Shown here piece after piece: positions 17,856 through 26,075 of a stretch of 64,000 nucleotides of DNA; within the stretch, counting starts at the first letter, position 1, and every line of letters begins with the position of its first letter. Origin of the DNA: PRO6 sp035565775 (lineage in GTDB: Bacteria > Pseudomonadota > Alphaproteobacteria > Rhizobiales > Xanthobacteraceae); contig DATMRW010000012.1 of assembly GCA_035565775.1 (NCBI GenBank), positions 1 through 64,000 on the forward strand, written 5' to 3'. The notes under the pieces were generated by a model. The model did not search any database. It was not told the origin of the DNA and worked only from the letters and a program-made list of their open reading frames with translations. The position numbers and the translations under genes are program-made.

Positions 17856-19946
17856 ATGGTCAGCAAGGTCAAGACGCTGCAGGTGAAAGACAAGGAAAAG
17901 GACCAAAAGGGCGCTGAGGTCGCGGACAAGGACGCCGCCGACACCCCTTCGCCGGTTCTCGACCTGTCGGACGCCGCCGTCAAGAGAATGATCAAGCAGG
18001 CCAAGAAGCGCGGCTTCGTGACCTTTGATCAGCTCAACGAGGTGTTGCCGTCCGACCAGACTTCGCCGGAACAAATCGAAGATATTATGGCGATGCTGTC
18101 CGACATGGGTATCCATGTCACGGAATCGGAGGATGCCGAGGGCGACGACGACGACAACAACAAGGACGAGGGCGACGACGAGCCCGATAACGACCTTGTC
18201 GAAGTTACGCAGCGCTCTGTCACCGAAACCAAGAAATCCGAGCCGGGCGAGCGCACCGATGATCCGGTGCGCATGTATCTGCGCGAGATGGGCACGGTCG
18301 AGCTGCTGTCGCGCGAGGGCGAAATCGCCATCGCCAAGCGGATCGAAGCCGGCCGCGAGGCGATGATCGCCGGCCTGTGCGAAAGCCCGCTGACCTTCCA
18401 GGCCATCATCATCTGGCGGGACGAGCTGAACGACGGCAAGATCTTCTTGCGCGACATCATCGACCTCGAGGCGACCTATGCCGGGCCGGAAGGCCGCGGC
18501 GGGGCTGCTGCCGATGGCGCCGAGGAGGACGCGGACGGTGAAGACGCGCCGTCGATGCAGGCGCCGCCCGCAGCGCCGCCGGCCGCAACGCCGTTCCGTG
18601 CCCAGCGCGGCGGCGCGCCCGCCGAAGCCAAGGAAGAGGGCGCCGAAGGCGAGGGCGACGACGACGAGTTCGACAACCAGATGTCGCTCGCGGCGATCGA
18701 GGCCGAGCTGAAGCCGAAGGTGCTCGAGACGTTCGACAAGATCGCGAACGAGTACAAGAAGCTGCGCCGCCTGCAGGAGCAGGACATCCAGAACCAGCTG
18801 CAGAACGAAACGCTGTCGCCGGCTCAGGAGCGCAAGTACAAGAAGCTGAAGGACGAAATCATCGTCGAGGTGAAGTCGCTGCGGCTCAACCAGCTCCGCA
18901 TCGATTCACTTGTGGAGCAGCTTTACGACATCAACAAGCGCCTCGTGTCATTCGAGAGCCGCCTGCTGCGGCTCGCCGACAGCCACGGCGTTGCGCGCGA
19001 GGATTTTCTCAGGAACTATCAGGGCTCCGAGCTCGACCCGCGCTGGCTCAATCGCGTCTCAAAGCTATCCGCCAAGGGCTGGAAGAATTTTGTCGCGCAC
19101 GAGAAGGACCGGATCAAGGACCTGCGCCACGAAGTGCAGCAGCTCGCCGGCCTGACCGGTCTCGAGATCGGCGAATTCCGCAAGATCGTCCACAGCGTCC
19201 AGAAGGGCGAGCGCGAAGCCCGCCAGGCGAAGAAAGAAATGGTCGAGGCCAACCTGCGCCTCGTGATCTCGATCGCCAAAAAGTACACCAATCGCGGCCT
19301 GCAGTTCCTCGACCTCATTCAGGAAGGCAATATCGGCCTGATGAAGGCGGTCGATAAGTTCGAATATCGCCGCGGCTACAAATTCTCGACCTATGCGACG
19401 TGGTGGATCCGGCAGGCGATCACCCGCTCGATCGCCGACCAGGCACGCACCATCCGCATTCCGGTGCACATGATCGAGACGATCAACAAGATCGTCCGCA
19501 CCTCGCGCCAGATGCTCAACGAAATCGGCCGTGAGCCGACGCCGGAAGAGCTCGCCGAAAAGCTCGGCATGCCGCTGGAGAAGGTGCGCAAGGTTCTGAA
19601 GATTGCCAAGGAGCCGTTGTCGCTCGAAACCCCGGTGGGCGACGAGGAAGACAGTCACCTCGGCGATTTCATCGAGGACAAAAACGCGATCCTGCCGATC
19701 GATGCGGCGATCCAGTCCAACCTGCGCGAGACGACGACGCGCGTGCTGGCATCGCTGACGCCGCGCGAGGAGCGCGTGCTGCGCATGCGCTTCGGCATCG
19801 GCATGAACACCGACCATACGCTAGAGGAAGTCGGCCAGCAGTTCTCGGTGACGCGTGAACGTATCCGCCAGATCGAGGCGAAGGCGCTGCGCAAGCTCAA
19901 GCACCCGTCGCGGAGCCGCAAGCTGCGCAGCTTCCTCGACAACTGA
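17856..19946 (+). CDS. rpoD: RNA polymerase primary sigma factor (sigma-70)
   Basis: This 696-aa protein directs housekeeping transcription. It has region 1.1 (ending DMGIHVTESED), region 1.2 (DDPVRMYLREMG near residue 135), a long acidic and Ala/Pro-rich non-conserved section, region 2 (NLRLVISIAKKYTNRG near 465 and FSTYATWWIRQAITRS), region 3, and region 4.2 with the helix-turn-helix TLEEVGQQFSVTRERIRQIE near the C terminus. ATG at 17856 behind AGGAGCG is chosen; an upstream start at 17739 would add an untypical Arg-rich leader. A CtrA-type box lies upstream and a strong terminator follows. Confidence 0.96.
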   Translation: MVSKVKTLQVKDKEKDQKGAEVADKDAADTPSPVLDLSDAAVKRMIKQAKKRGFVTFDQLNEVLPSDQTSPEQIEDIMAMLSDMGIHVTESEDAEGDDDDNNKDEGDDEPDNDLVEVTQRSVTETKKSEPGERTDDPVRMYLREMGTVELLSREGEIAIAKRIEAGREAMIAGLCESPLTFQAIIIWRDELNDGKIFLRDIIDLEATYAGPEGRGGAAADGAEEDADGEDAPSMQAPPAAPPAATPFRAQRGGAPAEAKEEGAEGEGDDDEFDNQMSLAAIEAELKPKVLETFDKIANEYKKLRRLQEQDIQNQLQNETLSPAQERKYKKLKDEIIVEVKSLRLNQLRIDSLVEQLYDINKRLVSFESRLLRLADSHGVAREDFLRNYQGSELDPRWLNRVSKLSAKGWKNFVAHEKDRIKDLRHEVQQLAGLTGLEIGEFRKIVHSVQKGEREARQAKKEMVEANLRLVISIAKKYTNRGLQFLDLIQEGNIGLMKAVDKFEYRRGYKFSTYATWWIRQAITRSIADQARTIRIPVHMIETINKIVRTSRQMLNEIGREPTPEELAEKLGMPLEKVRKVLKIAKEPLSLETPVGDEEDSHLGDFIEDKNAILPIDAAIQSNLRETTTRVLASLTPREERVLRMRFGIGMNTDHTLEEVGQQFSVTRERIRQIEAKALRKLKHPSRSRKLRSFLDN

Positions 19947-19981
19947 GCGCTGCGGCTCGCTCCTCAAAATTCCGAATTGTG

Positions 19982-20012
19982 AAAAAGCCCGGCCGAAAGG
20001 CCGGGCTTTTTT
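19982..20012 (+). terminator. Strong rho-independent terminator of rpoD
   Basis: A 13-bp stem (AAAAAGCCCGGCC with GGCCGGGCTTTTT) closes on a GAAA tetraloop and ends in a T run, 35 nt past the rpoD stop. Confidence 0.93.
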
Positions 20013-20466
20013 GTCGTGGTTACTCAAATGTTGCCGGACTTTCTGGGATTGGCGGAACACTATTTTTACTTCTGACCGCGTTTCCATATTCCGGAATTAC
20101 CAGCCTCGCTGGCGGTAAATCTCTGCGGTGTTCCCTAATTGCGTATTTGGCGGTCAGTTTTAGCGATGCGCCGGTTCCGGGTGCGGGCGTGCGCGCGTCC
20201 CGTGCAGGAGAAGTGACCGGCGGACAGCGCTGACCGAAGCAAATACGGTTAACGCCGTGCTAACCGTAGTGACGTCAACCGAACCGGTTTGGTAGGAAAG
20301 ATGTAACGAGGTCTGCGCAATAACCCGGACGTTACAAGCACGAACCTGATTTTACTTTCGATCTGCACTCCACAGTGACGCTTAGTTAAGTGGTACCAGT
20401 GTAGTTTTTTTCTTAAAACCAAAAAATATGGACGCGGGCGCATAAGGCTCGAACGCCAGAGAACTA
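20013..20466 (+). other. Long leader region of the first diguanylate cyclase gene
   Basis: This 454-nt gap contains no credible gene. It is less GC-rich near its right end and holds a perfect 8-bp inverted repeat at 20244-20268 and the palindrome AACCGGTT a little downstream. Multiple TTAA-like and AT-rich stretches lie within 100 nt of the GGDEF start. Confidence 0.5.
20244..20268. repeat. Perfect inverted repeat TACGGTTA-N9-TAACCGTA
   Basis: Eight-bp arms (20244-20251 and 20261-20268) flank a 9-nt spacer about 200 nt before the GGDEF gene. The form suits a dimeric regulator's operator; no cognate regulator is identifiable. Confidence 0.45.
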
Positions 20467-21714
20467 ATGTTGTTGAACATTCCAACGATATTTTTTATCG
20501 CGCTGCTGAATTTTTCGGCAGTTGCATTCGTCTGGATTTTCGTTGCCCGTTGCTATCCAAAATATCCGGCGGCGCGCGCCTGGGCAATCGCGTCCGCGCT
20601 CGCTGCGCTCGCCTCCGGCCTGTGGCTGACGCGGGGCTTCGTCGAATCGTTTGCGCCGGTTGCCTTCGGCGCCTGCCTGATGAGCTTTTCGACCTGGTTC
20701 TACTGGTTCGGCATTCGCCGCTTCTACGAGCGCGACATTCCTAGCTGGAGCGGCTGGACGGCGGCCGGGCTGACATTCGCGATGCTGGTGCTGTTCTTCG
20801 CGTTCGAGGAAAATCTGGTCGGCCGCCTCGTGCTTTACTCCGTCGTGCAGGGCGTTCCTGTCACGCTCGCGCTGGTCGATCTGGCGCCGCGCCGTGGCCA
20901 GCGGCGCAGCCATGGCGCGCAGTTCGCCTGCGCCACATTGCTGGTGGTGCTGGGGCTGTACATTGCCCGCTCGGCCGCGGTTCTCTTCAACATCGGCGGC
21001 CCGTCGAGCTTTCTTGCGCTCAACGGCTTTCAAAGCTTTGCTATGGTGTCGCTGGTGTTCGCGGCGATGGTGACGAACTTTGCCTTTCTGCTGATGACCA
21101 TCGACAAGCTGCGCGAGGAAGTCACCACGCTTGCGATGTCCGATGATCTCACCGGCATCGCCAATCGCCGCCAGCTGTTCCAGCGGCTCGCGGAAGAGTG
21201 CGCAAATTCCCGGCGGACGAAAGTGCCGTTTTCGGTGCTCATCGTCGATCTCGATGATTTCAAGGCGATCAACGACACCCATGGCCATGCCGCCGGCGAC
21301 GAATGCCTGCGCTCGCTGAGCCATTGCGTGAAGGGCCGCCTGCGCACGACGGATCTGCTTGCGCGCATCGGCGGCGATGAATTTTGCGTGGTGTTGCCGA
21401 ACACCGAGGCTCACGGCAGCGGCCAGGTCGCGCGCGATCTGATCCACACCCTCAGCCGGCACATGGTGAAATGGGGCGGCGCCTCCATCTCACTTGCAGG
21501 CAGCATCGGTGTCGCGCAGTGGTCGCCGGATCGCCATGCGACGCCCGAGCAGATCATGGCTGCGGCCGATCACGCACTCTATGCGGCCAAACAGCAGGGC
21601 AAGGTTTGTTACGTGCAGCATGAGACGCTCGTGATGCATCCGCTTGCCAGTGCGACGCTGCAACCGGCCGCGCCGGATGAAGTTCCGCAGCCAAGCAGCG
21701 CCAAGGCGTCGTGA
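20467..21714 (+). CDS. Membrane-bound diguanylate cyclase (GGDEF)
   Basis: This 415-aa protein should make cyclic di-GMP. Residues 1-215 form about six or seven hydrophobic helices (for example IPTIFFIALLNFSAVAFVW and AGLTFAMLVLFFAF) with no recognised sensor domain. The GGDEF domain follows, with DDLTGIANRR near 227, VDLDDFKAINDTHGH, and the active-site motif RIGGDEF near residue 302. The product-inhibition I-site RxxD (RTTD) stands exactly five residues before GGDEF, so the enzyme is probably active and feedback-inhibited. The short C-terminal tail is Pro/Ala-rich. No EAL domain is present. Confidence 0.93.
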   Translation: MLLNIPTIFFIALLNFSAVAFVWIFVARCYPKYPAARAWAIASALAALASGLWLTRGFVESFAPVAFGACLMSFSTWFYWFGIRRFYERDIPSWSGWTAAGLTFAMLVLFFAFEENLVGRLVLYSVVQGVPVTLALVDLAPRRGQRRSHGAQFACATLLVVLGLYIARSAAVLFNIGGPSSFLALNGFQSFAMVSLVFAAMVTNFAFLLMTIDKLREEVTTLAMSDDLTGIANRRQLFQRLAEECANSRRTKVPFSVLIVDLDDFKAINDTHGHAAGDECLRSLSHCVKGRLRTTDLLARIGGDEFCVVLPNTEAHGSGQVARDLIHTLSRHMVKWGGASISLAGSIGVAQWSPDRHATPEQIMAAADHALYAAKQQGKVCYVQHETLVMHPLASATLQPAAPDEVPQPSSAKAS

Positions 21715-21795
21715 GCAGCGACCGGCCCAATTAGTCGCAGGTTTTCGCGCCATCGCATTCTTGCATCGGGGGTGGTTCTTCCCCATTTTCAGCCC

Positions 21796-22284
21796 ATGCA
21801 AAATTCATCGAGAGCAGGCCTGATCATCGATCAGGACGGGCGCGAAATTCACCCCGACCGACCGTTCCATGGTTATGACCGCACTGTGGGCCACGATGGC
21901 GCGTTCGAATTTCATTCGTTCGGATTCGATCCGCGGGCGTTGACGCGCGAGCAGCGGCTGGCGCGGCTCGAGGCCCTGGCAAAACTGCTCGATGTCGCCT
22001 TTGTCGTGCCCGGCACCAAGGTGCGCTACGGCATCGACGGTTTGATCGGCCTTGTCCCGGTGATCGGCGATATCATCACCACGGCGATCTCGCTGTGGAT
22101 CGTGCGCGAGGCGCGCGCGCTCGGCGCGCCGTGGTATCTGACGGCACGGATGCTCGGCAATGTTGCGGTGGATGGCGTGGTCGGCATCGTGCCCGTGGTC
22201 GGCGACGCATTCGACGTCGCCTTCAAGGCCAACATGCGCAACATCCGCATGCTGCGGCGCTGGGCCGAGAAACAGCGCGGCTGA
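21796..22284 (+). CDS. DUF4112 protein
   Basis: This 162-aa protein matches DUF4112: ARLEALAKLLDVAFVVPGT followed by two hydrophobic stretches with PVIGDI and PVVGDAFDVAFKAN repeats, and a basic end (RNIRMLRRWAEKQRG). The family is common in proteobacteria and has no assigned function; a membrane location is likely. ATG at 21796 has no clear ribosome-binding site, and a GTG at 21772 is an alternative start. It follows the GGDEF gene by 81 nt and converges with msrB. Confidence 0.8.
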   Translation: MQNSSRAGLIIDQDGREIHPDRPFHGYDRTVGHDGAFEFHSFGFDPRALTREQRLARLEALAKLLDVAFVVPGTKVRYGIDGLIGLVPVIGDIITTAISLWIVREARALGAPWYLTARMLGNVAVDGVVGIVPVVGDAFDVAFKANMRNIRMLRRWAEKQRG

Positions 22285-22307
22285 TCAGCCGCGCCGGGGA
22301 TTGTTCG

Positions 22308-22721
22308 TTACTTCGGCTGGAATTTGAGCGACGCCGAATTGATGCAGTAACGCAGGCCGGTCGGGCGCGGGCCGTCGGGAAAGACGTGGCCAAGGTGGCC
22401 ATTGCATTTCGAGCACAGGACTTCGGTGCGGATCATGCCGTGCGTATAGTCCTGCTCCTCGTCGATGTGGCCTTCGCGCGCGGGACGCGAAAAGCTCGGC
22501 CAGCCGCATCCGGCGTCAAACTTCGCATCGGATTCGAACAGCGTCTGGCCGCAGCCTGCGCAGGCATAGGTGCCTTCGGAGAACGTGCTGTCATACTCGC
22601 CGGTGAACGGGCGCTCTGTCGCCTTCTCGCGCAGCACGGCATATTGCATCGGCGTCAGTTCGGCGCGCCATTCGGACTCGCTCTTGACGATCTTTCCTGC
22701 CTTGTCGGATGTCTCGGCCAT
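22308..22721 (-). CDS. msrB: Peptide-methionine (R)-S-oxide reductase
   Basis: This 137-aa cytosolic repair enzyme reduces the R isomer of methionine sulfoxide. The structural zinc Cys pairs are present (CAGCGQ near residue 54 and CSKCNGH near 101), and the catalytic Cys lies in RYCINSASL near the C terminus. MQYAVLREKATERPFTGEY is the typical N-terminal region. No signal peptide is seen. The gene lies 57 nt past the msrA stop on the same strand, so the two may be co-transcribed, one acting outside the cytosol and one inside. Confidence 0.95.
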   Translation of the reverse strand: MAETSDKAGKIVKSESEWRAELTPMQYAVLREKATERPFTGEYDSTFSEGTYACAGCGQTLFESDAKFDAGCGWPSFSRPAREGHIDEEQDYTHGMIRTEVLCSKCNGHLGHVFPDGPRPTGLRYCINSASLKFQPK

Positions 22722-22778
22722 CTTTCATCCTCCGCGCTCGGCCTGGCGAGCGGTTGGAAAAGCCGCCGGCCGAGCAGT

Positions 22779-23492
22779 TCAGTTGCTCATCTTGGTGTCG
22801 CGCACCAGCACGGGCTTGTCGCGGTAATCCGCCGCGAACAGGTGCTTGAGGTTATCCACCTTCGGGCGGTCATTGAACAGGATATAGGGCTGGTTGGGGT
22901 TTATCGCCATATAGTTCTGATGATAGGCCTCGGCGCGATAGAACTTGGTCAGCGGCGCCAGCTTGGTCACGATCGGCGCCTTGAAGGCCTTGGCGGCGCT
23001 GAGCTGCGCGATATAGGCGTTGGCGATTTTGGCCTGCTCGTCGGTGGTCGTAAAAATCTCGGAGCGATACTGCGAGCCGATGTCCGGGCCCTGCCGGTTG
23101 AGCTGCGTCGGATCGTGCACCACCGAAAAGAAGATCTGCAAAATCTTGCCATAGCTGATCTGCTTGGGGTCGAAGCGGATCTCGACCGCCTCGGCATGGC
23201 CGGTTTGGCCCGTGCTGACCTGATCGTAAGTCGCGGTCTTTGCATCGCCCCCGGCATAGCCGGAGATCGCATCGATGACGCCCTTGGTGTGCTGATAGAC
23301 GCCCTGCACACCCCAGAAGCAGCCGCCGGCCAGCACGGCGGTCTGGTAACCGTCGCTCGTTGTGGCGTCCTGCGCAGGCGGAGGAAGGGGCACCGCATCC
23401 TCGGCGGCCAATGCCAGTTTGATTGCGGCGGGGGCAATTGCCAGCATCATCAACGCACCGACGATCTGGCGACGGGAAGCGGTTGTGCGCAT
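22779..23492 (-). CDS. msrA: Exported peptide-methionine (S)-S-oxide reductase
   Basis: This 237-aa enzyme reduces the S isomer of methionine sulfoxide. The catalytic motif GGCFWGVQGVYQ is near residue 55, followed by GYAGGDAKTATYDQV, GHAEAVEIRFDP, and AEAYHQNYM near residue 190. The N terminus (MRTTASRRQIVGALMMLAIA, then an AAEDA cleavage region) looks like a signal peptide and includes a twin Arg, so a periplasmic, possibly Tat-exported, enzyme is likely. ATG at 23492 is chosen because the signal peptide starts there; a longer reading would add a non-typical leader. Confidence 0.93.
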   Translation of the reverse strand: MRTTASRRQIVGALMMLAIAPAAIKLALAAEDAVPLPPPAQDATTSDGYQTAVLAGGCFWGVQGVYQHTKGVIDAISGYAGGDAKTATYDQVSTGQTGHAEAVEIRFDPKQISYGKILQIFFSVVHDPTQLNRQGPDIGSQYRSEIFTTTDEQAKIANAYIAQLSAAKAFKAPIVTKLAPLTKFYRAEAYHQNYMAINPNQPYILFNDRPKVDNLKHLFAADYRDKPVLVRDTKMSN

Positions 23493-23612
23493 GTGGATGC
23501 TCCGTTGAATGCGAGGGAGTGGGCAGAATAGCCAGCCTGTGCCCTTTGAAGCGATGCAAGACTTTGTGACCGGGGGCCCCATCCGCCGTCGATCATGCCA
23601 TCGGGTCGTTGC

Positions 23613-23656
23613 AAAAAACTCAAAGGGCCGCGCGACGTGAGGTCGGCGGCCCTTTG
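23613..23656 (-). terminator. Rho-independent terminator of the BA14K gene
   Basis: On the minus strand an 11-bp perfect stem (CAAAGGGCCGC with GCGGCCCTTTG) is followed by AGTTTTTTG. It lies 44 nt past the stop of the BA14K-family gene. Confidence 0.88.
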
Positions 23657-23699
23657 CGGTGGCTTGAATGTGTCGCCGGCTTACGCCGAGCGAAAACCC

Positions 23700-24086
23700 T
23701 TACGGGCAGGCGTGACGGTAGCCGTCGTGGCCGAGATAGGTGCCGCTGCGCGGATCATACGAACGGAAGCGCTGCGCGCAGTAGGCGTGGTTGGCCTGCG
23801 CCTGCTGGGCGGCCTGAGCCTGGCTTGCAGCGATCGCGCCGCCGATGATCGCACCGGCCGCGAGTCCGCCGATGATCGCACCGGCGTTGTTGCCGCCGCC
23901 GCCGCGATAGTAGTGACCGCGATGATGGTGATGATGGCGGCGGTACTGGACTTCGGTGAAGGAGCTGGGAGCCGACTGCGACAGAGCAGGTCCGGTGAAC
24001 ATTGGCGCAGCCACGCCCGGAGCCGAAAGGGCCATTGTCGTTGCAGCAGCAAGCGCCACCGGGGCAAGCCATTTTGTCAGTCGCAT
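23700..24086 (-). CDS. BA14K-family exported protein
   Basis: This 128-aa protein has a signal peptide (MRLTKWLAPVALAAATTMAL, cleavage near APGVAA), a His-rich stretch (YRRHHHHHRGHYYRGGGG), a Gly/Ala hydrophobic segment (GAIIGGLAAGAIIGGAIAA), and the BA14K C-terminal box with HAYCAQRFRSYDPRSGTYLG and final RHAC. BA14K proteins are Hyphomicrobiales envelope proteins, first known as a Brucella antigen; their function is not clear. The His cluster could bind metal. ATG at 24086 follows AAGGAGAA. Confidence 0.88.
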   Translation of the reverse strand: MRLTKWLAPVALAAATTMALSAPGVAAPMFTGPALSQSAPSSFTEVQYRRHHHHHRGHYYRGGGGNNAGAIIGGLAAGAIIGGAIAASQAQAAQQAQANHAYCAQRFRSYDPRSGTYLGHDGYRHACP

Positions 24087-24258
24087 TTCATTCTCCTTGT
24101 GAGCATTCAAGACAAAAGATAAGTCGATCACCCGCGTGATCCAATCAACCAAGGGGACGGTCGAGACAAAATGTCGCGCCTGGTAGCGCGGAATCAACTG
24201 AAAACGTGCTTGGCGAGCCCGCCCCTGGCGATTGAGTCACAGATCGGATCAAAAAGGT

Positions 24259-25368
24259 TCAAATCACCACGCACAGTCGCTTAGCGGCGCGTGTGATGCC
24301 AGTATAGAGCCATCTTGCCCGCGAGTCCTGAAAAGCGAAGCTCTCGTCGAACAGCACCACATCGTCCCACTGTGAGCCCTGCGACTTGTGCACCGTGAGC
24401 ACATAGCCATAGTCGAACTCGTCATAGGGCCGGCGCTGCTCCCACGCGATGTCCTCGACGCCGCCGTCGAAACATTCGCCGCGCACCGAGACCTTGGTGA
24501 TCTTGCCGCCAAAATCCTCGTCCGGCATGATTCGCATGGTGATGATGCGCGACTTCGACTGCGCGCGAGCCTTGACGCGCCAAAGGCCGCCGTTGAACAG
24601 CGCCTTCTTGCGGTTGTTGCGCAGGCAGACGAGCTTGTCGCCGGCAACCGGCAGCGGATCGGTGATGCCGAGCTTTTCGCGGATGCGCATGTTGTAGGCG
24701 CGGCGGGTGTTATTACGGCCGACGAGGATCTGATCTGCCTCCATCACGCGGTCGGGGTCGAGCCTGTCGCGGGTGACGACCTCGGTCTCGCCATAGCGGC
24801 CGACCTCGATCGGGCGGCCTTCGCGCACGTCCATCGACAACCGCACGATCGGATCGTCCTGCGCCTGACGGTGCACTTCCGTCAGCATCGCGTCCGGCTC
24901 CTGGCTGGTGAAGAAGCCGCCGCCCTGAATCGGCGGCAGCTGCGCCGGATCGCCGAGAACCAGCAGCGGCGTGCCGAACGACATCAGATCGCGGCCGAGG
25001 TCTTCATCGACCATCGAGCACTCGTCGATGACGATCAGCTTGGCCTTCGACGCCGGCGCGTCGTCCCAGAGCTGAAAGCTCGGCTGCTCCTCGCCGCTCT
25101 CGCGGGTGCGGTAGATCAGCGAATGGATGGTGGAGGCGCCGTCGCAGCCCTTGTTGCGCATCACCAGCGCGGCCTTTCCGGTGAAGGCGGCATATTTCAC
25201 CTCGCCGTCGACGCTTTCGGCGATGTGGCGGGCGAGGGTCGTCTTGCCGGTCCCGGCAAAGCCGAACAGGCGGAAAACCTGCGGCGTCCCTTTGCGGCCG
25301 GGTTTGGCCTTCAGCCAGTCTCCAACCGCATTGAGTGCATCGTCCTGATGCGGTGTAAAAGTGGTCAT
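24259..25368 (-). CDS. RecD-like ATP-dependent DNA helicase
   Basis: This 369-aa superfamily 1B helicase is compact. Motifs in order: Walker A LFGFAGTGKTTLARH near residue 37, motif Ia YAAFTGKAALVMRN, Walker B KLIVIDECSMVDEDL near 110, motif III LVLGDPAQLPPI, ILVGRNNTRRAYN, and the C-terminal UvrD_C_2 motif YVLTVHKSQGSQWDDVVLF and YTGITRA. It resembles the helicase core of RecD2 without the N-terminal extensions, and no recB/recC genes are nearby. ATG at 25368 gives the family's typical beginning (TFTPHQDDALNAV). Confidence 0.9.
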   Translation of the reverse strand: MTTFTPHQDDALNAVGDWLKAKPGRKGTPQVFRLFGFAGTGKTTLARHIAESVDGEVKYAAFTGKAALVMRNKGCDGASTIHSLIYRTRESGEEQPSFQLWDDAPASKAKLIVIDECSMVDEDLGRDLMSFGTPLLVLGDPAQLPPIQGGGFFTSQEPDAMLTEVHRQAQDDPIVRLSMDVREGRPIEVGRYGETEVVTRDRLDPDRVMEADQILVGRNNTRRAYNMRIREKLGITDPLPVAGDKLVCLRNNRKKALFNGGLWRVKARAQSKSRIITMRIMPDEDFGGKITKVSVRGECFDGGVEDIAWEQRRPYDEFDYGYVLTVHKSQGSQWDDVVLFDESFAFQDSRARWLYTGITRAAKRLCVVI

Positions 25369-25524
25369 CGCAATCGTCCAAGCATGCAGGGGCGTCGGGT
25401 GACTGCTCCTTACCCGACTCGGGCAGGATTGGGGGCGTTTTCTTCGCCAGAGGTGTCGGGATTGCGACAGATCGCGCGTCCTTCGGCCATTCTGTCGAGA
25501 TCGACAAGCGTGGGAGGGGGTTCC

Positions 25525-25998
25525 ATGACCGCGAGCACCGAAACCAGGCCCGGCGAGTTCCAGATCGTCACGACACAGCGCCAGACGGTTGCAATCGTGC
25601 GGAACAACGTCGCCTTCGGCGAGATTGCGCAGGTCCAGCACAGTTCGCGGGCGAAGATCGCGGCGGCGCTCAAGACCATCGATGCCGGCGCGCAAGGCGC
25701 GGCGCTCACGATGTGGAGCAGGCGCGGCGAGGGGCGGATGCAACTCGATCCCGGCGTCACGGTGGAGCGCGTTTTTGCGCCGGCGGGCGATGTCGTCGCG
25801 GCGGAGCTGCCGGGCGGCCGCGCGGCGTTCTATCGCCTCGTCGGGCCGTATGAGCAGTTGCCGCAGGCGTGGGACAAGCTGATCGGCTGGTGCGACGCGC
25901 GGGAGCTCAAGCGGGCCGACGTGAACTGGGAAGTCTACGAGACCGCGAGCGGCCCAACCGGGCAGCCGGAAACCGGGCTCTACATGCTGCTCGCGTGA
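25525..25998 (+). CDS. GyrI-like/AraC effector-binding-domain protein
   Basis: This 157-aa protein without a DNA-binding domain fits the GyrI-like small-molecule-binding fold: FQIVTTQRQTVAIVRN at the start, a central DPGVTVERVFAPAGDVVAAELPGG strand region, a helix (QAWDKLIGWCDARELKRA) and the ending WEVYETASGPTGQPETGLYM. ATG at 25525 follows GGGAGGGGG. Such proteins bind hydrophobic cations or drugs in some species; here there is no context for a ligand. It diverges from the helicase gene. Confidence 0.75.
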   Translation: MTASTETRPGEFQIVTTQRQTVAIVRNNVAFGEIAQVQHSSRAKIAAALKTIDAGAQGAALTMWSRRGEGRMQLDPGVTVERVFAPAGDVVAAELPGGRAAFYRLVGPYEQLPQAWDKLIGWCDARELKRADVNWEVYETASGPTGQPETGLYMLLA

Positions 25999-26025
25999 GC
26001 GCTGGCGGCATTTTCGCAAATGCAA

Positions 26026-26054
26026 AACGGCCGGGAATGTCCCGGCCGTTTCTT
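26026..26054. terminator. Bidirectional terminator between convergent genes
   Basis: AACGGCCGGGA-ATG-TCCCGGCCGTT is an 11-bp perfect stem with T-rich ends in both directions (TTTCTTC on plus, GTTTTGC on minus). It lies between the GyrI-like gene and flbD, and can serve both. Confidence 0.85.
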
Positions 26055-26075
26055 CATCTGATGGCTGCCTGCGCG

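Noticed and set aside
20055..20083. GGAAC followed by CGTT, like an EcfG promoter, downstream of rpoD
   Set aside because: The spacer is 20 nt; the EcfG promoter needs 16-17 nt.
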